From assembly GCF_900109615.1 (NCBI RefSeq), contig NZ_FOIX01000002.1:248001-312000 (forward strand): a DNA stretch of 64,000 nt, read 5' to 3'. The position numbers and the translations under genes were made by a program. Numbering within the stretch: position 1 is the stretch's first letter; every line of letters starts with the position of its first letter. Source of the DNA: Kaistella antarctica. Its GTDB lineage: Bacteria; Bacteroidota; Bacteroidia; Flavobacteriales; Weeksellaceae. The notes beneath the pieces are model-generated. The model did not search any database, was not told where the DNA came from, and saw only the letters and a list, made by a program, of their open reading frames with translations. Below are positions 56,108-64,000 of the stretch, piece by piece.

Positions 56108-57511
56108 ATGGAAAATTTCAGAAATGAAAGCGATTTATTAGGAACTCTGCAAGTTCCTGTCGATGCATACTATGGGGTTCAAACCCAAAGAGCGATTGAT
56201 AACTTTAAAATTTCAGGACAGACTCTTTCTTCGTATCCACATTTTATTAAAGGTTTGGCAATTGTAAAAAAAGCAGCCGCAAAAACCAATTATGAATTAG
56301 GTTTACTCGATGAAAATATCTATAGGTTGATCGCAGAAACATGCGATGAATTGACTGCCGGAAAACTACATGAAGAATTCCCAATCGATATGATTCAGGG
56401 TGGAGCCGGAACTTCGGTGAATATGAATGCCAACGAAGTAATTGCCAACAGAGTTTTAGAAAAACTAGGAAAAGAAAAAGGAGATTATCAATTTTGTTCT
56501 CCAAACGATCATATCAATCTTTCGCAATCGACCAATGATGCTTATCCAACTTCCTTAAAAATGGCTTTGCTATCGATGAATGTTGAGTTGGTTGTAAAAT
56601 TGAAAAAAATTGTTGAGGCATTTCGTGAAAAAGGAAAAGAGCTTACGCCCGTGATTAAAATGGGACGAACGCAATTGCAAGACGCAGTTCCCATGAGTAT
56701 GGGACAGGAATTCGAAGCCTATGCTGCTACTTTAGAAGAAGATATTTCTAAATTAAACGCCAATGCCAATCTTTTTGTGGAGGTTAATATGGGTGCAACA
56801 GCGATTGGAACTGGTTTAAATGCTCCTGTGGGTTATGCGAATCTTTGTGCTAAAAACTTAGCGCAACTAACCGGTTTTGGAGTCGTGTCTGCACCAAACT
56901 TGGTTGAAGCTACACCAGACACGGGATCTTATGTGATTTACTCTTCCGCTTTAAAAAGATTAGCCGTGAAACTTTCGAAGATCTGTAACGATTTGCGTTT
57001 GCTTTCCTCAGGACCAAGAGCTGGGTTTTTTGAAATCAATCTTCCAGCCATGCAGCCAGGATCTTCAATAATGCCAGGAAAAGTAAATCCTGTAATTCCA
57101 GAAGTGGTAAATCAAGTTTGTTTTAAAGTAATTGGAAACGATTTGACGGTAACTTTTGCCGCAGAAGCTGGACAGTTGCAATTAAACGTGATGGAGCCTG
57201 TACTTTCCCATTCGATAATGGAAAGCATGATTTTCTTAGGGAATGCAATGGATACGTTAAGAGAAAAATGTGTCGTCGGAATTACAGCAAACAAAGAAGC
57301 ATGTCTGAATATGGTGAGAAACAGCATTGGAATCGTTACCGCGCTTAATCCATATATAGGTTATAAGAACTCAACAGAGATTGCGAAAGAAGCCTTGGAA
57401 ACGGGTAGAAGCGTTTACGATTTAGTTTTAGAACGTAAAATTTTATCTGAAGAAAGACTCAATGAAATTCTTGATCCGGAAAACATGTTGAAACCACATC
57501 ACCCGATGTAA
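56108..57511 (+). CDS. aspA: Aspartate ammonia-lyase
   Basis: 467 residues. Deaminates aspartate to fumarate and ammonia. Family motifs: DMIQGGAGTSVNMNANEVIA, CSPNDHINLSQSTNDAYPTS, KMGRTQLQDAVPMSMGQEF, GATAIGTGLNAP and the signature GSSIMPGKVNPVIPEVVNQV. The signature loop shared with fumarase and argininosuccinate lyase is intact. KVN..IPE and the N-terminus favour aspartase over fumarase C. Confidence 0.92.
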   Translation: MENFRNESDLLGTLQVPVDAYYGVQTQRAIDNFKISGQTLSSYPHFIKGLAIVKKAAAKTNYELGLLDENIYRLIAETCDELTAGKLHEEFPIDMIQGGAGTSVNMNANEVIANRVLEKLGKEKGDYQFCSPNDHINLSQSTNDAYPTSLKMALLSMNVELVVKLKKIVEAFREKGKELTPVIKMGRTQLQDAVPMSMGQEFEAYAATLEEDISKLNANANLFVEVNMGATAIGTGLNAPVGYANLCAKNLAQLTGFGVVSAPNLVEATPDTGSYVIYSSALKRLAVKLSKICNDLRLLSSGPRAGFFEINLPAMQPGSSIMPGKVNPVIPEVVNQVCFKVIGNDLTVTFAAEAGQLQLNVMEPVLSHSIMESMIFLGNAMDTLREKCVVGITANKEACLNMVRNSIGIVTALNPYIGYKNSTEIAKEALETGRSVYDLVLERKILSEERLNEILDPENMLKPHHPM

Positions 57512-57566
57512 CTTTTACCGATAAAAGCTGACTTATCACTCATAATCGGATAATTTAAATTAATTA

Positions 57567-60482
57567 ATGAAGAAAATTTTAACAACAATAGCAATGATCG
57601 GAGCATTCATGCTGGCTGACGCGCAGAAATTTGAAACTAGAAAAGCAACTGACAATAGTGGCTATCAATACGAAACCGTTATTAATGATAAAACTGGCGT
57701 TAGAGTTTACACTTTAAAAAATGGCCTAAAAGTTTTCCTTGCGAAAAATGATGATGCTCCCAAAATTCAAACTTATATTCCTGTAAGAACCGGAAGTAAT
57801 AATGATCCCGCTGATAATACTGGTTTAGCGCATTATTTGGAGCATATGATGTTCAAAGGAACTTCCAACCTAGCAAGTGCAAATTGGGCCCAAGAAAAGC
57901 CTCTTTTAGATCAGATCTCCAGCTTATACGAGCAGCATAAAGTAGAACAGGATCCAGAAAAAAAGAAAGCGCTTTACAAAAAAATCGATGAAGTTTCTCA
58001 GGAGGCAAGTAAGTTTGCGATCGCAAATGAATACGACAAAGCAATTTCTTCCCTTGGAGCTTCAGGAACAAATGCGCACACTTGGTTGGATGAAACGGTT
58101 TATAAAAATAACATTCCCAACAACGAATTGGAAAAATGGTTAAAAGTTGAGAAAGAAAGATTTTCTGAATTAACTTTGAGATTATTCCATACTGAACTGG
58201 AAGCAGTTTATGAAGAATTCAACCGTGCTCAGGATAACGACGGACGTTTGGTGAATTACGAATTGATGGATGCGCTTTTCCCTAAACATCCAAACGGTCA
58301 GCAAACCACGATTGGGAAATCGGAGCATTTGAAAAACCCATCAATGGTGGCGATTCATAAATATTTTGATGAATATTATGTGCCGAACAATTATGCGATG
58401 GTTTTAGTTGGAGATTTAGATTTCGACAAAACGATCAAATTGGTGGATCAGTATTTTGGAACTTTTCAATATAAAGAATTACCAAAAAAGCAAATCATCA
58501 CCGAAGCACCAATGACAAAAATTGTAGAAAGAACCGTAAAAAGTCCTTCTACGCCAAGGTTACAAATGTCTTGGAGATCTGATTCTTACGGAACTCAAAA
58601 CGCAAGATTGGCTGATATCGTCGGAAATATTCTCACCAATTCGGGAGATTCTGGACTGATTGATTTAAACATTAATCAAAAGCAGAAAGCTTTAAGAGCG
58701 ATGGCTTACGAATCTGCGTTTAAAAATTACGGTAGTTTTTCCTTAATTATTGTCCCTAAAAATGATCAAACATTTGACGAGGCCAAAAAATTAATGTTGG
58801 AGCAAATCGATTTAGTGAAAAAAGGAGAATTCCAGGATTGGTTGATTCCAGCGATCATTAATGACATGAAAATCCAGCGTATGAAAACCTACGAAACTGC
58901 CGATGGTTTAGCCAGCAGTTTGTACGGAACCTATATTAGCGACAGAACTTGGGAACAAGAACTGAATGAGATTAATGAATACGAGAAGATCACCAAAGCA
59001 GACGTGGTGAAATTTGCCAACGAATTCTTTAAAGATAATTACGTTATCATTAAAAAAGAAAAAGGAGTTAATGATAAATTAGTTCGCGTTGAAAATCCAG
59101 GTATTACGCCAATTAAATTAAATAGAGAAGAACAATCTCCATTTTTGAAAGGAATTTTAGCGGAGAAATCATCTGATATTAAGCCAGAATTCGTTGATTA
59201 TGCGAAAGTGCTGAAAACGGATAAAATCGGTGACAAAAAAGTAAGTTTCGTGCATAACAAATACAATGATATCGCGCAGACGCATTTTGTATTTCCTTTT
59301 GGAAGCGATAATGATAAAGAATTAGGATTAGCAACTCAAGTTCTACAATATTTGGGAACGGATCAATTATCTGCGGAAGAACTGAAAAAGGAATTCTTTA
59401 AACTAGGTATTTCTAATGATTTCAGAACTTCGGATGATCAATTGAGAATCTCTTTAAGTGGTTTAGAGGAAAATATGCCGAAAGCAATCGAGTTATTGAA
59501 AAACTGGATGCAGAACGCAAAACCTGATCAGAAAGTTTATGCAGAAAATGTAAAAACTATTTTGGAAGGTCGTGAAGTTGCGAAAAAAGACAAAGGGAGA
59601 ATTATGGCTGCCTTGTCTAACTACGCAAAATATGGGAAGGTTTCTCGTTTCACCGACGTTCTTTCGAAAGCTCAGTTAGAAGCGATTAACTCTGTGGATA
59701 TGACCAACAAAGTGCAGAACTTATTGAAAATGCCTTATGAGATTTTCTTTTACGGACAAGATTTCAATGCTTTTAAAAAGTATGCGAAACCTTTTGTAGA
59801 GAAGGAAACAATGCAAGTTGCGGCAAAACAGAAATATCCTGAACCAGCAACAGCAGGAAACGTGTATTTCACGAATTACGATATGGTTCAAACGGAGATG
59901 GCGAAAGTGGCAAAAGGACCAAATGTAAATCTTGCCAACCTCGGAAAAATCAGTGTTTTCAATGAATATTTCGGACGAGGATTATCTTCGATTGTTTTCC
60001 AAGAAATTCGTGAGAGTAAGAGTTTAGCGTATTCTGCGTATGTTTCTTATGCGTCAAGTAATGAATTGAATCGTCCGGATTATGTGACGACTTACATCGG
60101 AACGCAAGCGAATAAACTTCCGCAAGCTGTTACTGCAATGGATGAATTGATGGCGAATCTTCCACAAATTCCAGCACAATTTAACAATGCTAAAAATGCA
60201 GCGTTAAAGCAGATTGCTTCTGGTAGAATCAACAGAACGAATATTTATTTCAATCAGTTAAATCTGAAAAAATTAGGCGTTGACTACGATTTAAGAAAAG
60301 ATATTTATAAAGAAATCGAAAAATTATCTTTGGCAGATCTAACTAATTTCTACAATTCTGAAATGAAACCAATGAAATACAATACGGCGATCATTGGGAA
60401 AAAAGAGAACTTAGATATGGTTGCTCTCAATAAAATTGGGAAATTCCAGGAAGTGACTTTAGAAGAAATCTTCGGATATTAA
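57567..60482 (+). CDS. M16-family zinc peptidase, exported
   Basis: 971 residues. Signal peptide MKKILTTIAMIGAFMLADAQ. The inverted zinc motif HYLEHMMFKG (His89, Glu92, His93) and the downstream Glu in TELEAVYEEFNR lie in the first M16 domain; a second, inactive M16 domain forms the other half (FVFPFGSDNDKELGLATQVL and the YFGRGLSSIVFQEIRESKSL / R-Y element LAYSAYVSY). Fused two-repeat form of the pitrilysin family, acting in the periplasm. A 50-base gap follows aspA. Confidence 0.88.
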   Translation: MKKILTTIAMIGAFMLADAQKFETRKATDNSGYQYETVINDKTGVRVYTLKNGLKVFLAKNDDAPKIQTYIPVRTGSNNDPADNTGLAHYLEHMMFKGTSNLASANWAQEKPLLDQISSLYEQHKVEQDPEKKKALYKKIDEVSQEASKFAIANEYDKAISSLGASGTNAHTWLDETVYKNNIPNNELEKWLKVEKERFSELTLRLFHTELEAVYEEFNRAQDNDGRLVNYELMDALFPKHPNGQQTTIGKSEHLKNPSMVAIHKYFDEYYVPNNYAMVLVGDLDFDKTIKLVDQYFGTFQYKELPKKQIITEAPMTKIVERTVKSPSTPRLQMSWRSDSYGTQNARLADIVGNILTNSGDSGLIDLNINQKQKALRAMAYESAFKNYGSFSLIIVPKNDQTFDEAKKLMLEQIDLVKKGEFQDWLIPAIINDMKIQRMKTYETADGLASSLYGTYISDRTWEQELNEINEYEKITKADVVKFANEFFKDNYVIIKKEKGVNDKLVRVENPGITPIKLNREEQSPFLKGILAEKSSDIKPEFVDYAKVLKTDKIGDKKVSFVHNKYNDIAQTHFVFPFGSDNDKELGLATQVLQYLGTDQLSAEELKKEFFKLGISNDFRTSDDQLRISLSGLEENMPKAIELLKNWMQNAKPDQKVYAENVKTILEGREVAKKDKGRIMAALSNYAKYGKVSRFTDVLSKAQLEAINSVDMTNKVQNLLKMPYEIFFYGQDFNAFKKYAKPFVEKETMQVAAKQKYPEPATAGNVYFTNYDMVQTEMAKVAKGPNVNLANLGKISVFNEYFGRGLSSIVFQEIRESKSLAYSAYVSYASSNELNRPDYVTTYIGTQANKLPQAVTAMDELMANLPQIPAQFNNAKNAALKQIASGRINRTNIYFNQLNLKKLGVDYDLRKDIYKEIEKLSLADLTNFYNSEMKPMKYNTAIIGKKENLDMVALNKIGKFQEVTLEEIFGY

Positions 60483-60572
60483 TTTTAAATCAATTCAAAT
60501 TATTAAAAGTGGAACTTCGGTTTCACTTTTTTTTGTTTCATACTAAAATTAAATAAAATTTGTTTTAAGAAG

Positions 60573-62021
60573 GTGAGATATTGTATCAAATATTTAGTCA
60601 CCTTGTGTTGTGTTCAATTCCCCTATTGGTTTCAGGCTCAGGAATCTATAGTGTTCAGCAACGACCAATTCAGCGGAATCAATTCAGTCATCATTTCGCC
60701 AACGCAATCTTTTCTAAATCCAAATCCCTGGGATGTCAATTTGTTGGCCGCAGATGTTTTTATTCAAAACGATTATGGATATATTTCGCAGCAGAGTTTT
60801 GTAGGATTAAAAAGTGCAGAAATAGAATCATCCAACATCAAGAAAAATCGAACGGGTGAAAATACACCCAACGTCTTTGATTTTTATAATAAAGAGATTG
60901 GCAATTATCATTTTAGTTCAGATGTTTTGGGACCTTCTTTTCAGTTAAAAATTAAGATGAAGGAAAAGGATTGGTCTGCAGGATTATTTTCCAGATTGCG
61001 AACTCAAAGTTCCGCCTTAAAAGTTGATAATTATTTAAGATTCGGAAATCAGGATTTGTTAGAGCCAGAATTGTACACTTTAAAACCTCTAAAAATCAGT
61101 TTCATGAACTGGTCTGAAATCGGGTTAAATGTCGCGACAGAAATCTTTCCTTATTCAGCCTATCAGTGGATTATTGGCGGGAACCTTAAATATGCAATCG
61201 GCTTAGATGCTTTAAATTTAGAAAGCAAGTCGCCATTTCAATTGTCCAGAACTTCTATCGATATTAATGGGATTAGCGAGAAGTCAATCGTAGCTTCTAA
61301 CTATGAAATTGCTGCCAGTTTTGCGACCAATTATAATTTCGAAACTGAGAAATATGAATATCAGCAGCGTGGAAAAGGATTAGGTTTAGATTTTGGGTTA
61401 ACTCTTGTCGATCCAAGTTCAGATGCTGAAAATTATAATTTTAAAGCAAGTTTTAATGTGTTCGATGTTGGTTTTATTAATTTTCAAGGAGAAAATCATT
61501 TACTGAAAGGTTCGCCAATACAGCTTGAAAATAATCCGACGCTCAAGAATACAAAATTTAAAAGTCCACAGCAATTTTTGCAACTTTTAAGCAAGGAAGT
61601 TTATGGAGATGAAAACGCTTCGTTGCAAGGAACCGATTTTAAAATGGGTTTGCCGACTAGCGTTCATTTGAATCTGAGCAAGAACATTAGAGAACATCAT
61701 TATCTTAATGCTAAATGGATTCAGCGAATTCCGATGTTCGAAAATTCTCTTAAACGGTCTAATATTTTCAATGTGTCTTACACGATTCAAAAGGCGGTCA
61801 TCGGCTATGGAGGTTCGGTTTCTTTGTATGAATATAAAAGTTTGCAATTTGGTGCTTACCTCAGAATTGGGCCGCTAATTTTGGGAAGTGAAAATATATT
61901 TCCTTTAATTGTTAAACAGAAAAAATTACATTCTGGTGATTTCTATATCGCGTTAAAAGTATATCCTTTTTGGGATAATGACATGAAGCGCCATCGACGC
62001 AAAGATTGTTACTGTAAATGA
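60573..62021 (+). CDS. DUF5723-like outer-membrane protein
   Basis: 482 residues from the GTG at 60573, which follows AAGAAG; a signal peptide (YLVTLCCVQFPYWFQAQ) precedes a mature region rich in amphipathic beta strands: DVNLLAADVFIQNDYGYISQ, WSEIGLNVATEIFPYSAYQW, YLRIGPLILGSEN. This matches the DUF5723 family of Bacteroidota surface beta-barrels. Function unknown. It ends with the basic, Cys-containing tail RKDCYCK. Confidence 0.75.
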   Translation: MRYCIKYLVTLCCVQFPYWFQAQESIVFSNDQFSGINSVIISPTQSFLNPNPWDVNLLAADVFIQNDYGYISQQSFVGLKSAEIESSNIKKNRTGENTPNVFDFYNKEIGNYHFSSDVLGPSFQLKIKMKEKDWSAGLFSRLRTQSSALKVDNYLRFGNQDLLEPELYTLKPLKISFMNWSEIGLNVATEIFPYSAYQWIIGGNLKYAIGLDALNLESKSPFQLSRTSIDINGISEKSIVASNYEIAASFATNYNFETEKYEYQQRGKGLGLDFGLTLVDPSSDAENYNFKASFNVFDVGFINFQGENHLLKGSPIQLENNPTLKNTKFKSPQQFLQLLSKEVYGDENASLQGTDFKMGLPTSVHLNLSKNIREHHYLNAKWIQRIPMFENSLKRSNIFNVSYTIQKAVIGYGGSVSLYEYKSLQFGAYLRIGPLILGSENIFPLIVKQKKLHSGDFYIALKVYPFWDNDMKRHRRKDCYCK

Positions 62022-62035
62022 TATCGAGTAGTCTT

Positions 62036-62539
62036 TTAGAGTTTCTCAGAATCAGATTCCCAGTTTTTAATATTATTTTGAAGGTGCGTTTTGATCACCA
62101 CATATTCTTCCTCGTCTCTGATGATTCGATCCCTAAATCTTGGCTGCCATTCAAAATAGGCGAAATCATTTTCATTGGCCCATCTTTTTAATCTCCCTTT
62201 GAATCTGTTAACAAAAGAGGAAATAGATTTTGGTACAAGAGGCATCAATCCTTTTTCTGGGATTTTAAAATCATTGTCTTCTCTGAAAATGGTCGCTATA
62301 AAATGGACATGATTAGGCATTATCACATATTCTTCAATAGTCAAATGTTCCAATTTTAGATTTGCCTTTTTTAATAACTCTTCTGCAAAAAATCCTATAT
62401 CCGTAAAATACATTTCATTGTTTGATATTTCACCGAAATGATTTTTTTTGCCTTTTGTAACGATGGTTATGAAGTAGGAATTATTGGAGGAATAATCAAA
62501 GCCAGGAAGGCGGTATTGTTTGTGATATTTGTACTTCAT
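62036..62539 (-). CDS. REP-associated tyrosine transposase (RAYT, Y1_Tnp)
   Basis: About 167 residues from the ATG at 62539; the longer open frame up to 62611 runs straight through a REP hairpin and is not likely to be translated. HUH/Y1 layout: NSYFITIVTKGKKNHFGE, VIMPNHVHFIATI with the His-x-His pair, and a C-terminal helix region ENDFAYFEWQPRFRDRII and KTHLQNNIKNWE. RAYTs are single-copy domesticated relatives of IS200/IS605 transposases that act on REP hairpins. Two inverted REP hairpins frame this gene. Confidence 0.88.
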   Translation of the reverse strand: MKYKYHKQYRLPGFDYSSNNSYFITIVTKGKKNHFGEISNNEMYFTDIGFFAEELLKKANLKLEHLTIEEYVIMPNHVHFIATIFREDNDFKIPEKGLMPLVPKSISSFVNRFKGRLKRWANENDFAYFEWQPRFRDRIIRDEEEYVVIKTHLQNNIKNWESDSEKL

Positions 62540-62543
62540 AGCT

Positions 62544-62570
62544 GTAGGAGAACGCCTCAAAGGCGTGTTC
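62544..62570 (-). repeat. REP hairpin at the 5' side of the RAYT gene
   Basis: GTAG (62544-62547) then a hairpin GAACGCC / GGCGTGTTC with TCAAA between. It has the 5' GTAG tetranucleotide typical of RAYT-recognised REPs. Confidence 0.75.
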
Positions 62571-62682
62571 AGGTATTTGTTAAATAAATACGTTTTTGAC
62601 TTCTTTAACAAATTTATAAAATTTAATACAAAATAAAGTTTATGAAAAAACCTACAAATACATCCTCATATTAAAACGCAAG

Positions 62683-62708
62683 AACGCGCCTTTAAGGCGC
62701 GTTCCTAC
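62683..62708 (+). repeat. REP hairpin beyond the RAYT gene, inverted
   Basis: Perfect 8-bp palindrome AACGCGCC / GGCGCGTT with loop TTTAA, then CTAC (62705-62708), which is GTAG on the minus strand. It is in inverted orientation to the hairpin at 62544 and shares GTAGGA and the AACGC..GGCG core. Confidence 0.75.
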
Positions 62709-62730
62709 AACTAAAATATTTAAATAAAAA

Positions 62731-64000
62731 TTATTTCACAATTTTCATTTCCTTTATCAACCATTTTGCATCTGCATATTTGTCAACGATAAAAAGAATA
62801 TATTTCGTGTCCACCATAATATTTCTACTAAAACGCGGATCGAAATTAATGTCACTCATCGTTCCTTCCCACTGTCGGTCGAAATTCAATCCAATTAAAT
62901 TTCCGTGAGCATCCAAAGTTGGACTTCCTGAGTTTCCACCAGTCGTATGATTGGTCGCCGTAAAGTTGACTGGAACATCGCCCGTTTTGTCTTTGTACAT
63001 CCCATAATCCTTCGCATTATAAAGATTGACCAATTTCGCTGGAACATCAAATTCATAATCTCCCGGAACATATTTTTCCATCACGCCTTCTAAGTGCGTT
63101 TGGTAACCGTAAGAAACCGCATCTCTCGGATTTGAACCTTTCACCTGTCCGTAAGTTACCCGAAGCGTAGAGTTGGCATCTGGGAAGAATTTACGGTCTT
63201 TATCAGTTTCCATTTGTTGCGCCATGAATTTCTTCTGAAGCACATCAATTTGGTTTTGAAGTTCAGAATATTTTCCTTCACTCGTACTCATGTAAGAATC
63301 TTTCATCGCCGAAGCCCACTGAATAATCGGATCACTTTTTAGATTTTTAATCAACTGAGCTGGGTTCGCAAATACTTTGTCGATATCTGTTACCGCCGTT
63401 GCTCCGTTAAAAGTTCCTCTTCCTGTAACAACAGATTTTTTAGACCAATTTTCAACAGTGGCCAAATTTTTATTAGCATCTTTTAGTTGACTGAAATTTG
63501 CCGGTAGAAATTTCTCAGGAGTTTTTTCAGCATAAAGTGCCAGCAATTGAGCCGTTACTTTTGCATCCAATTCACCGTTGTAATTTTGATAAGTACCCGA
63601 TAACCTGTTTTTGAAAGCGGTTAAGGTTTGATCATTAATTTTACCAGCTTCATAACTGTTCATGAAATTGATATACTGATTGGCTAAGGAAAGCGTTTCT
63701 GCATTTCTGGTAACCTCTGAATAGTAAGAACGGTTAAGCGAATAAGGTGATTGCTCATTATACAAAGTATTTAGTTGATCAATCGTCGTCTTAATCTGTG
63801 GGTTTTTTGCAATTAAAGTTTGCTCATATCTTTTCTTTTTCCCAACGGCATCAGATTTTTTCAAACCTTCCACTTCTCCGATCCATTTTTTATGGTAATT
63901 CGCTACAGAAGCATATTTCGAGGCGTATTTGATTCTGGTTTCCGCATCGGTCCGCATTTTCTCATTTAAAATTTTCAAGGCAACCGCTCTCACTTCAATC
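62731..64000 (-). CDS. S46-family dipeptidyl peptidase, 3' part
   Basis: The C-terminal 422 or so residues of a chymotrypsin-fold dipeptidyl peptidase (DPP7/DPP11 type); the frame is open through the right edge of the window, so the start lies outside. It shows the helical insertion typical of S46 enzymes (IKYASKYASVANYHKKWIGE; YMSTSEGKYSELQNQIDVLQ) and the catalytic Ser in TTGGNSGSPTLDAHGNLIGL. Removes dipeptides from the N-terminus of periplasmic peptides. The specificity residue that tells DPP7 from DPP11 lies near GNSGSP and I cannot settle it from this alone. Confidence 0.87.
   Translation of the reverse strand, partial: IEVRAVALKILNEKMRTDAETRIKYASKYASVANYHKKWIGEVEGLKKSDAVGKKKRYEQTLIAKNPQIKTTIDQLNTLYNEQSPYSLNRSYYSEVTRNAETLSLANQYINFMNSYEAGKINDQTLTAFKNRLSGTYQNYNGELDAKVTAQLLALYAEKTPEKFLPANFSQLKDANKNLATVENWSKKSVVTGRGTFNGATAVTDIDKVFANPAQLIKNLKSDPIIQWASAMKDSYMSTSEGKYSELQNQIDVLQKKFMAQQMETDKDRKFFPDANSTLRVTYGQVKGSNPRDAVSYGYQTHLEGVMEKYVPGDYEFDVPAKLVNLYNAKDYGMYKDKTGDVPVNFTATNHTTGGNSGSPTLDAHGNLIGLNFDRQWEGTMSDINFDPRFSRNIMVDTKYILFIVDKYADAKWLIKEMKIVK

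Noticed and set aside
62540..62611. Longer N-terminus for the RAYT protein
   Set aside because: The extra codons translate the REP hairpin; the family start MKYKYHKQY at 62539 is more credible.

Overview
The window looks like a chromosomal segment of a flavobacterium of the Weeksellaceae type (Chryseobacterium, Kaistella or Elizabethkingia relatives). Evidence: low GC; a gldJ / porU / porV type IX secretion and gliding block; a GH109 enzyme very like the one known from Elizabethkingia; an S46 peptidase; A-rich sequence rather than Shine-Dalgarno sites before starts; and many TAnnTTTG (-7) promoter boxes, some with a TTG (-33) 17-23 bases upstream. Family names come from reading the proteins; no database search was run.

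Region 1 (about 1-16.2 kb, all + strand) is a copper-handling island. It holds a Cys-rich exported protein, two DUF3347 proteins, a CusA-type RND pump (in two reading frames), a TolC-like outer membrane protein, two CusB-like adaptors with heavy-metal-binding domains, a haem-binding-domain protein, an HMA-AraC fusion regulator, a CopA P-type ATPase, a DUF305 protein and a multicopper oxidase with a Met/His-rich tandem repeat. Two of the main proteins are damaged: CusA by a frameshift, the oxidase by an in-frame stop plus an apparent internal deletion.

Region 2 (16.2-20.4 kb) is the wreck of a mobile element. It contains a decayed hipBA module, an intact AbiEi-like antitoxin with only a scrap of its toxin, an excisionase-like HTH protein, a tyrosine integrase, and hairpin-rich non-coding DNA. 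The copper island probably entered with it (inference).

Region 3 (20.4-33.4 kb) starts with a three-gene overlapping operon on the minus strand: a GH109 alpha-N-acetylgalactosaminidase, a sugar nucleotidyltransferase and a NahK-like sugar kinase. Together they could release GalNAc and convert it to UDP-GalNAc. Next come fhs, uvrA, a DUF421 protein, a GNAT acetyltransferase, an FAD-dependent oxidoreductase, a lipoprotein, and a peroxiredoxin-thioredoxin operon.

Region 4 (33.4-53.8 kb) is mostly housekeeping: a second haem-binding protein, a DCC protein, REP-like hairpins, DUF4290-murA (MurA has Asp where fosfomycin-sensitive enzymes have Cys), hemerythrin, an ABC ATPase, SRPBCC, NUDIX, murF, gldJ, porU, porV, a FUSC protein, a phosphopantetheinyl transferase, ahcY and a TPR regulator.

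Region 5 (53.8-64 kb) has a three-tRNA operon (Ser-Pro-Arg, minus strand) with its own promoter and terminator, a decayed tRNA-Arg copy beyond that terminator, a possible small RNA, an amidase, aspA, an M16 peptidase, a DUF5723 protein, a REP-associated transposase framed by two inverted REP hairpins, and the 3' part of an S46 peptidase that runs off the right edge. No CRISPR array, rRNA or intact insertion sequence was seen.
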